64,000 bases of DNA from AC-51 sp036265325. GTDB taxonomy: Bacteria; Actinomycetota; UBA4738; HRBIN12. Below are positions 37,973 through 45,666 of this stretch, piece by piece. Each line of letters opens with the position of its first letter. Position 1 is the stretch's first letter. The position numbers and the translations under genes are program-made. The stretch covers positions 1 to 64,000 of the forward strand of contig DATAPH010000009.1 of NCBI GenBank assembly GCA_036265325.1, written 5' to 3'. The notes beneath the pieces were generated by a model. The model was given only the letters and a program-made list of their open reading frames with translations, made no database searches and had not been told where the DNA came from.

Positions 37973-40237
37973 TCAGTGCTCCATATTGCGGTCCGGCGAC
38001 CGGTCGATGGCACTGCGGGGCAGCGACCGAGCGACCACATCGTTGAACCCTTGTCGGTCCAGTCGGAACACGCGCATCGCTGTGTGCGCCGTGACGGTCG
38101 CGTTCCGTGGCGCATCGGTGAGGAGCGCGACCTCACCGAAGTGGTCGCCGGGTCCGAGGGTTGCGACCGACGCGCCATCCCGAAGGACATCGACCTGACC
38201 AGCGCCGATCGCGTAGAACGCGTCTCCCGGTTCCCCTTGCTTGATGAGTTCCTCACCCGGTGCCGGCGTGAGCCACGTCCCGTGGTCCAAGACCAGTGCG
38301 AGGTCGGCCGTCGTGAGGGTGCGGAAGACGGGAAGCGCACGAAGTTCGGCGTAGGCCTGCATCGTGGGCGCGAACGTCGGCGCGTCGATGTCGTCGGCGA
38401 GCAGTGCGTCGAACGATGCCTTGTCGATCCGGAACAGCGTCACGTCCCCGTTCGCGCGGGCGGTGGCGGCCCGAGGCGCCGACCCGAGCAGGCCGAGCTC
38501 GCCGAACGCGTCGCCGCGGCCGAGAGCGCTCAGGATGAGGACGTCGCCGTCATCCTGTACGTCTTCGATATGGATCGTGCCGGAACGGATGACGTAGAAG
38601 GCATCGGCGGCGTCTCCTCGGCGGAAGATCGTTTGACCGTCGCGCAGGATGATCACCGTGACCCTGCCCGCGACGTCCGACAGGACCTCTTCGTTGAGGT
38701 CGTCGAAGGCCGGAAGTGCGTCGATCAAGGAGGCGGCTTCGATCCGCCACGATCGCTCTGCGCGGAACCGGGCGCTCGCGACGACTTCCCGGATCCGCTT
38801 GGTGATCGTCTTGCCCAGCGTGAAGAGTCCACGGATCAACGGCCCGATGAACGCGAGCGCGAGCAAGATCAACAAGATGCGGGAGACCAGGCCGCCGTCC
38901 CACAGGCTCGTGACCAGGCCGCCGAAGATCTCGCGCCAGAAGAAGAAGGCCGTGTAGAACGAGAGGATCGTGAACGCGGTGCCGACGATCCCATAGAACG
39001 CGAGTCCGCCCTCCTGCCAGCTGAAGCGCTCCCACACGCGCAGCTTGTGCCAGAGATCGTGCTGGATGAATGTCAGCGATCGGCGACGTAGGTCCGGCAC
39101 CTGGATGAGGTCACTGAAGATCCAATACCCGTCGAGCTCGAGCAAGGGGATCAGGTTCATGAAGATCACGAAGTAATTGATCAGCGCGAACCTGTAGAGG
39201 AAGGCGCCGGCCGTCGTTCCGGGCGTCGCGATCATCACGATCGACGCGATCCCGGCGAGCATCAGTTCTGCGAACGGCCCCGCGAACGATTGCACGATGC
39301 GATCGCCCCGATCCATCATCAGGCCGTCGGACGCATCGACGAAGAACGCCGGCGATCCGAAGAAGATGAAGAAGCCGGCCGACAGGACGCGGCGCTTGCT
39401 GTGCACCAGCACCAGCGCGTGCCCCAGTTCATGACAGAACGTGAGGAACAACGCGAGAACCAGGAACAGGATGGTTTCGGCGGGTGCCGCGGTCGCGGAC
39501 AACGTATACCGCCCAGAATGCTCGACCACGACGAAACACGCGAAGCCGACGATCGCCACGATGCCCCCAGCGATCGCGACCGGGATGCGGAAGAACACCT
39601 TCAGCCCTCCCCGGTAGGCGCTCTCGACGAAGCCTTCCGCGTTGTCCCATCCGATCTTCAAGCTCTTCGAGAACTCTCGGAGCTTGCGTCGACCACGTGA
39701 CGCCCGATCCAGGTGGTCCTGCACAAGAGCGCTGACGTCGGGACGAGCCGGGTCGAGGAACGCCCCTCGGCGAAGCGCCTCGACCAAGCCGATCACCGCG
39801 CCGGGGTCGAGATCACCGTCCGTCTGTAATCGCTCGACGATCAGCTCGCCCACGTTCTGCGTGCCGTCCATCCTGGCGATCAGCTCCGCCTCCCACGGCT
39901 GCAACTCGTAATGCAACGAGCGATCGGGGCGCGCCACGATCGCGTAGTCGTTGCCCCACCGTTGCCGAAACATCTTCACCTCGCCGCCCGCCGCGAAGAT
40001 CGGCACAAAGGTTTCGGGGTCGACGCGCTCGGTGAGCGTTTCCCACACGTCCTCGTTGCTTACGGCTTGGTTCGGGATCGCGAATGGGCCACGGCCCGTC
40101 GCCGGGTTTCGCCGGAGTGCCGATGCGATGAGAGCTTGGATCGGCACGATCCGTCGCAGCTCACGACGCTGGCGGACGGAGTCGACGACGACTACTGCGC
40201 CCCCGATCACGATCGCGGCCAAGAGCAGGTACCGCAC
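37973..40237 (-). CDS. PqqD-like / M50 membrane metalloprotease / tandem cNMP-binding protein
   Basis: A 754-residue multidomain membrane protein. An N-terminal helix (YLLLAAIVIGGAVVVV) is followed at about 85-170 by a PqqD-like segment (LQPWEAELIARMDGTQNVGE). A membrane metalloprotease core follows, with H269-E-L-G-H273 in TFCHELGHALV and the third ligand Asp369 in LLELDGYW, surrounded by about eight TM helices. Two cyclic-nucleotide-binding domains lie at about 510-625 and 635-750 (GDAFGELGLLGSAPRAATA and GDHFGEVALLTDAPRNATV). It is probably a peptide or membrane-protein protease gated by a cyclic nucleotide. The start GTG 40237 follows GGGAGG by five bases. Confidence 0.85.
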   Translation of the reverse strand: MRYLLLAAIVIGGAVVVVDSVRQRRELRRIVPIQALIASALRRNPATGRGPFAIPNQAVSNEDVWETLTERVDPETFVPIFAAGGEVKMFRQRWGNDYAIVARPDRSLHYELQPWEAELIARMDGTQNVGELIVERLQTDGDLDPGAVIGLVEALRRGAFLDPARPDVSALVQDHLDRASRGRRKLREFSKSLKIGWDNAEGFVESAYRGGLKVFFRIPVAIAGGIVAIVGFACFVVVEHSGRYTLSATAAPAETILFLVLALFLTFCHELGHALVLVHSKRRVLSAGFFIFFGSPAFFVDASDGLMMDRGDRIVQSFAGPFAELMLAGIASIVMIATPGTTAGAFLYRFALINYFVIFMNLIPLLELDGYWIFSDLIQVPDLRRRSLTFIQHDLWHKLRVWERFSWQEGGLAFYGIVGTAFTILSFYTAFFFWREIFGGLVTSLWDGGLVSRILLILLALAFIGPLIRGLFTLGKTITKRIREVVASARFRAERSWRIEAASLIDALPAFDDLNEEVLSDVAGRVTVIILRDGQTIFRRGDAADAFYVIRSGTIHIEDVQDDGDVLILSALGRGDAFGELGLLGSAPRAATARANGDVTLFRIDKASFDALLADDIDAPTFAPTMQAYAELRALPVFRTLTTADLALVLDHGTWLTPAPGEELIKQGEPGDAFYAIGAGQVDVLRDGASVATLGPGDHFGEVALLTDAPRNATVTAHTAMRVFRLDRQGFNDVVARSLPRSAIDRSPDRNMEH

Positions 40238-40321
40238 ACAGTCCTCCCAAGGATCCTCTGCCGACGCATCGTGGTCGACAGTGCGCCGCATGGCAAACCG
40301 CGCACCGCCCGACGGTCCGGG

Positions 40322-40327
40322 TAGCCT
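40322..40327 (+). promoter_or_regulatory. -10 hexamer of trmD, leaderless position
   Basis: TAGCCT, six bases before the GTG of trmD. It restarts transcription of the translation block after the minus-strand insertion. Confidence 0.6.
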
Positions 40328-40333
40328 CGCCGG

Positions 40334-41005
40334 GTGCGGATCGACGTGATCACGATCTTCCCGTCGCTGGTACGCGGGGTGCTCGGCGAGAGCCTGATCG
40401 GCAAGGCGATCGAGGGCGGCACGCTCGACCTTCAGGTCCACGACCTGCGCGACTGGACCACCGATCGCCACCGGAGCGTCGACGACGAGTCGTTCGGGGG
40501 CGGACCGGGGATGGTCCTGAAGCCCGAGCCCCTGTTCGCCGTGGTCGAATCGCTCGACCCCGACCGCGGCCGGGTGCTCGCGATGTCACCGGCGGGGCGG
40601 ATGCTCGACCAGGTGTTCGCCGTCGAGTTGGCCGCCGAACCGCACGTCACCCTCCTCTGCGGCCGGTACGAGGGGTTCGACGAGCGGGTCATCGAGGGGC
40701 TCCCCGCTGAGGAGGTCTCGATCGGCGACTACGTCGTGTCAGGTGGAGAGCTGCCCGCGCTGGTGTTGATCGAGGCCGTGACGAGGCTCGTCCCCGGCGT
40801 CCTCGGCAACGAGGCGTCACACCGCAGCGACTCGTTCAGCGAGCCCGGCCTGCTCGACCACCCCGTCTACACACGGCCGCAGGAGTTCCGTGGGATGCGG
40901 GTACCGGAGGTGCTGGTGTCGGGCGACCACGCGGCGGTCGAGGTGTGGCGGCGCGAGGCTGCCGAGGCCAAGACCGCCAGGAACCGGCCTGACCTGCGGC
41001 GCTAG
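40334..41005 (+). CDS. trmD: tRNA (guanine37-N1)-methyltransferase
   Basis: The 223-residue SPOUT methyltransferase begins MRIDVITIFPSLVRGVLGES, with DLRDWTTDRHRSVDDESFGGG, GRYEGFDERVIEG and the trefoil-knot SIGDYVVSGGELPALVLIEA. The catalytic Asp region GNEASHRSDSF is present. It makes m1G37 and so prevents frameshifting. It has its own promoter, since its usual upstream partner rimM is 3.7 kb away. Confidence 0.95.
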   Translation: MRIDVITIFPSLVRGVLGESLIGKAIEGGTLDLQVHDLRDWTTDRHRSVDDESFGGGPGMVLKPEPLFAVVESLDPDRGRVLAMSPAGRMLDQVFAVELAAEPHVTLLCGRYEGFDERVIEGLPAEEVSIGDYVVSGGELPALVLIEAVTRLVPGVLGNEASHRSDSFSEPGLLDHPVYTRPQEFRGMRVPEVLVSGDHAAVEVWRREAAEAKTARNRPDLRR

Positions 41006-41039
41006 GCCTGTTTCCGACTGGCGGGCGCAGACCCGCTGG

Positions 41040-41045
41040 TACAAT
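41040..41045 (+). promoter_or_regulatory. -10 hexamer of rplS
   Basis: TACAAT, 14 bases before the rplS ATG, giving at most a leader of about 8 nt. Confidence 0.4.
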
Positions 41046-41059
41046 CGCCGACCGTTGCC

Positions 41060-41614
41060 ATGAACAGTACTGACCTGATCGAGCAGCCGTTCCTGCGCAC
41101 CGATCTCCCGGCGTTCCGCCCCGGTGACACCGTCAAGGTGCACGTCCGCGTGGTGGAAGGGAACCGCGAGCGGGTGCAGGTCTTCCAGGGCGTCGTCATC
41201 GCGCGCTCCGGCGGCGGCATCCGCGAGACGTTCACCGTCCGTAAGATCTCGTTCGGCGTCGGCGTGGAGCGCACGTTCCCGCTGCACTCTCCGTCGATCG
41301 CGAAGCTGGAGATCGTCCAGCGAGGCCGCGTCCGGCGGGCGAAGCTGTACTACCTGCGCGACCTCCGCGGCAAGAAGGCCCGGATCCGCGAGCGTCGTGT
41401 CGACGATGCGAAGCTCGCCGCGATGGAGGCGGCCGCCGCCGAGGTGGAGGCAGCGGAGGCCGAACACGCGGACGACGAGCCCGAGGCCGACGCTCCCGAG
41501 GTTACCGCCGAAAGCGCCGAGGTCATGGCCGATGCCGGCGCGACGGAGTCGACCGAAGCCGCCGCTGAGGCGGAGGCCGAAACCGAGCCCGACGGGCAGC
41601 CCGCCGAGGGCTGA
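41060..41614 (+). CDS. rplS: 50S ribosomal protein L19 with acidic C-terminal tail
   Basis: The 184-residue product has an L19 core at residues 1 to about 115 (RPGDTVKVHVRVVEGNRERV, FTVRKISFGVGVERTFPLHS, AKLYYLRDLRGKKARIRER). The remaining ~65 residues are Ala/Glu-rich (VEAAEAEHADDEPEADAPE) with no aromatic residues. The core is standard; the tail is an unusual addition also seen on S16 and S2 here. Start ATG 41060. lepB follows after two bases. Confidence 0.95.
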   Translation: MNSTDLIEQPFLRTDLPAFRPGDTVKVHVRVVEGNRERVQVFQGVVIARSGGGIRETFTVRKISFGVGVERTFPLHSPSIAKLEIVQRGRVRRAKLYYLRDLRGKKARIRERRVDDAKLAAMEAAAAEVEAAEAEHADDEPEADAPEVTAESAEVMADAGATESTEAAAEAEAETEPDGQPAEG

Positions 41615-41616
41615 CC

Positions 41617-42336
41617 ATGCCTGACGACGCGGACGACGACGTCGTCCCGTCCGACCCACCGGCGGACACTCGATCCGACGACGGTCCGGCCGAGCCGGCG
41701 ACCGATACGAAGGCCGCCGAGGCACCCCAACGCACGAAACCCGATCGCTTCTGGCGCGAGCTTCCGATCCTCGTGCTCATCTCCCTCGCGATCGCGATCC
41801 TGATCAAGACGTTTCTGATCCAGGCGTTCTACATCCCGTCGATCTCGATGGAGCCAACCCTCGAGAGGGGCGACCGGATCCTGGTCTGCCGGATCTGCGT
41901 GCATGTCAGCGACATCCAGCGCGGCGACATCATCGTCTTCTCCAACCCGCATCCCGGTCCGCCGGTCGACCGCGGCCCCGTCGAGTCGTTACTGCACTGG
42001 CTGGGGCAAGGCCTCGGCGTCGCGCAGCCGGAGAACAAGGACTACGTGAAGCGGGTGATCGGGTTGCCCGGTGACGTGGTCGAGCTCAATGACGGCCAGC
42101 TCTACGTGAACGGTGAAGCGGTCGACGAGCCGTACCTCGATAGCGAAGTCGATACGCGGCCCTTCGGTCCGGCTACGGTTCCAGATGGCATGCTCTTCGT
42201 GCTTGGGGACAATCGCGCGCACTCGGGAGACTCGCGCTTCGCGCCGCCGACCGGCCTCGGATACGTTCCGGAGAACACGGTGATCGGGAAGGCGTTCGTG
42301 ATCGTGTATCCGCCCTCGAGGTGGGGATGGCTGTAG
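41617..42336 (+). CDS. lepB: signal peptidase I
   Basis: The 239-residue membrane protease removes signal peptides. After an acidic, disordered N-terminus there is one TM helix (LPILVLISLAIAILIKTFLI), then catalytic Ser77 in SISMEPTLERGDRILV, the general-base Lys145 in DYVKRVIGLPGD and the conserved LGDNRAHSGDSR. A ~35-residue insertion between Ser and Lys (PHPGPPVDRGPVESLLHWLG) is typical of Gram-positive forms. It overlaps rnhB. Confidence 0.95.
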   Translation: MPDDADDDVVPSDPPADTRSDDGPAEPATDTKAAEAPQRTKPDRFWRELPILVLISLAIAILIKTFLIQAFYIPSISMEPTLERGDRILVCRICVHVSDIQRGDIIVFSNPHPGPPVDRGPVESLLHWLGQGLGVAQPENKDYVKRVIGLPGDVVELNDGQLYVNGEAVDEPYLDSEVDTRPFGPATVPDGMLFVLGDNRAHSGDSRFAPPTGLGYVPENTVIGKAFVIVYPPSRWGWL

Positions 42337-42968
42337 ACGCCGGACTCCACCGGTACGAGGAGCGTCTGTGGGCGCAGGGCTTCTCGCGGATCGTCGGGGT
42401 CGACGAGGCCGGACGGGGCGCGCTGGCGGGACCGCTCGTCGCCGCGGGCGTCGTGATCCCGCCGGGGTTCGACACCACCGGGATCCGGGACTCCAAGCTG
42501 CTCACGGCCAAGCAACGTGAAGCGGCCTTCGAGCGGATCGTCGAAGGGTGCGCGTTCGCGATCGCGAAGGCGGAACCGCCTGTGCTGGACACCCGCGGCC
42601 TGCACCGATCGAACATCGCGTTGTTGCGTCGCGCCGCGCGCGCGCTCGAACCGGACTACGCGCTGACGGACGGGTTTCCCGTGCCACGGATGCCCTGTCC
42701 GTCCCTCGGGATCAAGAAGGGCGACATGGTGAGCGCGAGCGTCGCGGCCGCGTCGATCATCGCCAAAGTCACGCGTGACCGGATCATGCTGCGCTTGGAC
42801 CGGCGGTACCCCGCGTTCGGCTTCTGCGAGAACAAGGGCTACGCCACGAGCGAGCACCGACGCGCGATCGAGCTGCACGGGCCGTCGCCGGTTCACCGGC
42901 TGAGCTTCGCCGGGGTCGGCCAGCCGTTCCTTCCGGGGTTCGGCCAGGCCGATGCCGTTCTTGCGTGA
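42327..42968 (+). CDS. rnhB: ribonuclease HII
   Basis: The 213-residue product removes RNA from DNA-RNA hybrids and single ribonucleotides. Catalytic motifs are GVDEAGRGALAGPLVAAGVV (Asp, Glu, GRG) and ALTDGFPVP (Asp), with KGDMVSASVAAASIIAKVTRD and KGYATSEHRRAI typical of HII. ATG 42327 follows GAGGTGGGG; a GTG at 42321 is also in frame. The start lies inside lepB (10-bp overlap). Confidence 0.94.
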   Translation: MAVDAGLHRYEERLWAQGFSRIVGVDEAGRGALAGPLVAAGVVIPPGFDTTGIRDSKLLTAKQREAAFERIVEGCAFAIAKAEPPVLDTRGLHRSNIALLRRAARALEPDYALTDGFPVPRMPCPSLGIKKGDMVSASVAAASIIAKVTRDRIMLRLDRRYPAFGFCENKGYATSEHRRAIELHGPSPVHRLSFAGVGQPFLPGFGQADAVLA

Positions 42969-42982
42969 GAGCATTGCCACCG

Positions 42983-43297
42983 ATGGACGACGGGGACATC
43001 GAGCGCTTCGAGGAAGAACGCGAGATGGAGCTATACCGGGAGTACCGGGACGTGCTCCCGATGTTCGCCTACGTGATCGAGACGGAGCGGCGCTTCTACC
43101 TCGCGAACAAGGTCGAGATGATGCCGGTCGACGAGGGGTGGGTGCAGGTGCATCTCACCGACGCATGGGTGTGGGACATGTTCCGGCCGGCACGGTTCGT
43201 CTCGAGCGTCCAGGTGATGACGCGGCGTGACGTGAACGTCGAAGAGCTCCGCCGCGATGAGACGTCGATCCCCGACACGCCCGAGATCGACGCGTAG
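42983..43297 (+). CDS. DUF2469 family protein
   Basis: The 104-residue product has the DUF2469 pattern EREMELYREYRDVLPMFAYV, then ETERRFYLANKVE, DAWVWDMFRPARFVSSV and RRDVNVEEL. The family is confined mostly to Actinobacteria and sits directly after rnhB, as here; its function is unknown. The start ATG 42983 matches the family N-terminus; GTG 42965 is also in frame. Confidence 0.9.
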   Translation: MDDGDIERFEEEREMELYREYRDVLPMFAYVIETERRFYLANKVEMMPVDEGWVQVHLTDAWVWDMFRPARFVSSVQVMTRRDVNVEELRRDETSIPDTPEIDA

Positions 43298-43300
43298 CCC

Positions 43301-43714
43301 TCAGAGGGTCAGCCACATGCCGGGGCGATCCTCGCCGCGCGGCTGGAACCCGAACCGCTCATAGAACGGCCCGGCGCCGGTCGCAGCCATCAGGCCGACG
43401 AACGTCCCGGGGCCGCCGAGCTCGCGGACGTGATCGAGGAGCGCTTCGGTGATGCGGGTGCCGATCCCGTTGTTCCGCCAGCCTTCGAGCACGATGACGT
43501 CCTGCAGGTAGAGATACACGCCGCCATCGCCCACGACGCGGCCCATCCCGACCAGCGTGCCGTCGACGTCGCGGGCGAGGACGGACGCGAGCGATGCGCG
43601 AAGCCCCTCGGCTGCCTGCGCGGAGTCGACCGCCGGCCATCGGACGTGCGCGCGGAAGGCCGCGTACTCCTCGGCGGTCGGCGTTCCGTCGACGATTTCC
43701 ACGAGCTCGGGCAT
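43301..43714 (-). CDS. GNAT-family acetyltransferase
   Basis: The 137-residue product has the GNAT acetyl-CoA loop in VLEGWRNNGIGTRITEALLD, preceded by the strand VYLYLQDVIV, and ends with the typical GAGPFYERFGFQPRGED. The substrate is unknown. It is convergent with DUF2469 and its start faces yraN across 27 bp, so it interrupts an otherwise collinear conserved run. Confidence 0.87.
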   Translation of the reverse strand: MPELVEIVDGTPTAEEYAAFRAHVRWPAVDSAQAAEGLRASLASVLARDVDGTLVGMGRVVGDGGVYLYLQDVIVLEGWRNNGIGTRITEALLDHVRELGGPGTFVGLMAATGAGPFYERFGFQPRGEDRPGMWLTL

Positions 43715-43729
43715 GTCAGGCCAGGACCC

Positions 43730-43735
43730 TATCGT
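43730..43735 (+). promoter_or_regulatory. -10 hexamer of yraN, leaderless position
   Basis: TATCGT, six bases before the GTG of yraN, in the 27-bp gap to the divergent acetyltransferase gene. Confidence 0.45.
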
Positions 43736-43741
43736 CGGGCG

Positions 43742-44098
43742 GTGGACGAGCGCATCGAGGTCGGTCGCCGGGGCGAGACGGCGGTCGAACACATGTATGT
43801 CTCGCGCGGCTACCGCGTCGTGGCCCGCAACTGGCGATGCCGCATCGGCGAGCTGGATCTCATCGTCACGCGCGGCGCGACGGTGGTGATCTGCGAGGTC
43901 AAGACGCGGCGCGGCACTCGGTTCGGCGGTGGCTACGAGGCGGTCGACGCCCGCAAGCGGCAGAAACTCCGGGCGCTCGCGGAGGCGTTCTGCCTGCAGC
44001 ATCCCGTCGGCGCGTCGTCGATCCGGTTCGACGTCGCGAGCGTGCGGCTCCGCTCCGACGGGTCAGCTGCGGTAGAGATCTTCGACGACGCCTTTTGA
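43742..44098 (+). CDS. yraN: UPF0102 (YraN) family protein
   Basis: The 118-residue product has a nuclease-like fold: GRRGETAVEHMYVSRGYRVV, GELDLIVTRGATVVICEVKT with the D-ExK metal motif, and GYEAVDARKRQKL. A restriction-like role in DNA processing is suspected for the family, unproven. Start GTG 43742; the upstream open frame is antisense to the GNAT gene. Its end overlaps the PLP decarboxylase gene by 36 bp (convergent). Confidence 0.88.
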   Translation: MDERIEVGRRGETAVEHMYVSRGYRVVARNWRCRIGELDLIVTRGATVVICEVKTRRGTRFGGGYEAVDARKRQKLRALAEAFCLQHPVGASSIRFDVASVRLRSDGSAAVEIFDDAF

Positions 44099-45592
44099 CA
44101 GACGTCGCAACGCGTCGAGCAGCGTGTCGATCTCCCTCCGCGTCGCATGCGGGTTCACGATCCCTGCGCGGAGGTACGTCGCGCTTCGCAACGTGGTCAC
44201 GCTGACCCACGCCGACCCGTCGACCTCGAGCGCCCGCTGCAGTGCCGCTTGGTAGCGATCGATGGAGGCGGGGTCTCGGCCGGCGACCGCCTCGGGAAGA
44301 TGACGGAAGCACACTACCGACAGCTCCGGGTCGCACGCAAGCTCGAAGTCATCGGCCTCACGCAGGCGTGAAGCGAGGTACGCCGCGAGGTCATCGTTGT
44401 GCTCGATCAGGCCACCGAGTCCCTCGGTGCCGAGGTGTTGCCAGCTCATCCACAGCTTCAACGCCCGGAACCGGCGCGTTCCCTCGATCGAGTACTCGTA
44501 CCAGTTGAGCGGCTGATCCTCCGGGCGGTTCGACGCGTAATACTCGGGCGACCGGCTGAACGTCGCGACCAGGTCGGTTCGTCGGCGGACGAGCAACGCG
44601 CCGATGTCGTAGGCCTGGAAGAACCACTTGTGCGGATCGATCGTCACGGAGTCGGCGAGGTCGAGCCCGGGAACGCGTTCCGCGTCGCGCGCCGACAGGT
44701 GCGCCGCGCCACCGTAGGCAGCGTCGATGTGGAACCACAGCTTCTCCCGTCGTGCGAGCGACGCGAGGTCGGCGATGTCGTCGACCGAGCCGGTGTTGGT
44801 CGAGCCGGCGACGGCGCTGATCGCGAACGGCCGGAGCCCCGCCGCGCGGTCGGCGGCGATCGCGGCCGCGACGGGTTCAGCTTGCAGGCGGAACGCATCG
44901 TCCGATGCGATCACGCGCAGAGCGCTGGGCGGGAATCCCAAGACATCGAGTCCGCGGGCGATCGAGAAATGCGTCTGGTCGCTCGCGTACACGCGGGCGC
45001 CGTCCAGGTCGCGACCCCTCGGCGCGTGGTCGAGGTCGAGCACCGTTCGGAGGTGAACCTCGCGCGCGACCGCAAGCGCCATCAGGTTGGCCATCACGCC
45101 GCCGCTTGTGAGGACGCCCCACCCGTCGGCCGGCATCCCGATCAGGTCGGCGAGCCATCGCGTGACCTCTTCCTCGACGAACGCCCCAACGGGCCCTGCG
45201 TGCCAGACATCGATCCCTTGCTGGAGCCACTGCGCCAGCGTCTCGCCCGCAACCGACATCGCGAGCGGCGGCGGCGTGAAGTAACTGAACGCCGCGGGGT
45301 GCTGGGCGTTGAACGTCATCGGCGCGACGCGCTCGCGGAAGGCGCGAAGGACGTCGCCAGTTGGCGACCCGTGTTCCGGAGCGGACGCCGGTTCTCCCGT
45401 GGGGCCGAAGAACCGCGCGCGCGACTCCGGATAGCTGTCCGGATGGATCGGCCGGTCGAGCGCGATGCCGAACAACCAATCGAACGCTTCGCGATGGGTG
45501 TCGTCGACGAGTCGCTCGAGCGCGGCGCGCGCGCCCTCGGCGCGCACATTCAGGAGCGCAGGATCGGGCACGTTCGGCAGATCGTCTCGCAC
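44063..45592 (-). CDS. pyridoxal-dependent decarboxylase (group II)
   Basis: The 509-residue fold-type I PLP enzyme belongs to the aromatic-L-amino-acid/glutamate decarboxylase group. PLP binding is shown by GVLTSGGVMANLMAL, FHIDAAYGGAAHLS and the Schiff-base Lys318 in TIDPHKWFFQAYDIG. N-terminal AQHPAAFSYFTPPP is typical. The substrate could be tyrosine, tryptophan or another aromatic amino acid; it cannot be settled here. The gene stands alone between yraN and comM on the opposite strand, with TAGCCT six bases before its GTG, suggesting later insertion into a conserved block. Confidence 0.9.
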   Translation of the reverse strand: MRDDLPNVPDPALLNVRAEGARAALERLVDDTHREAFDWLFGIALDRPIHPDSYPESRARFFGPTGEPASAPEHGSPTGDVLRAFRERVAPMTFNAQHPAAFSYFTPPPLAMSVAGETLAQWLQQGIDVWHAGPVGAFVEEEVTRWLADLIGMPADGWGVLTSGGVMANLMALAVAREVHLRTVLDLDHAPRGRDLDGARVYASDQTHFSIARGLDVLGFPPSALRVIASDDAFRLQAEPVAAAIAADRAAGLRPFAISAVAGSTNTGSVDDIADLASLARREKLWFHIDAAYGGAAHLSARDAERVPGLDLADSVTIDPHKWFFQAYDIGALLVRRRTDLVATFSRSPEYYASNRPEDQPLNWYEYSIEGTRRFRALKLWMSWQHLGTEGLGGLIEHNDDLAAYLASRLREADDFELACDPELSVVCFRHLPEAVAGRDPASIDRYQAALQRALEVDGSAWVSVTTLRSATYLRAGIVNPHATRREIDTLLDALRRLSKGVVEDLYRS

Positions 45593-45598
45593 GGCCGG

Positions 45599-45604
45599 AG
45601 GCTA
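45599..45604 (-). promoter_or_regulatory. -10 hexamer of PLP decarboxylase gene, leaderless position
   Basis: TAGCCT on the minus strand, six bases before the GTG at 45592. Confidence 0.55.
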
Positions 45605-45653
45605 CTAAGGGCGATGCGTGACGAGACGCACAGCCCGCGCGGCCATGCGCACG

Positions 45654-45659
45654 TAGCGT
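45654..45659 (+). promoter_or_regulatory. -10 hexamer of comM, leaderless position
   Basis: TAGCGT, seven bases before the comM ATG. Confidence 0.55.
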
Positions 45660-45666
45660 CCGCGCG

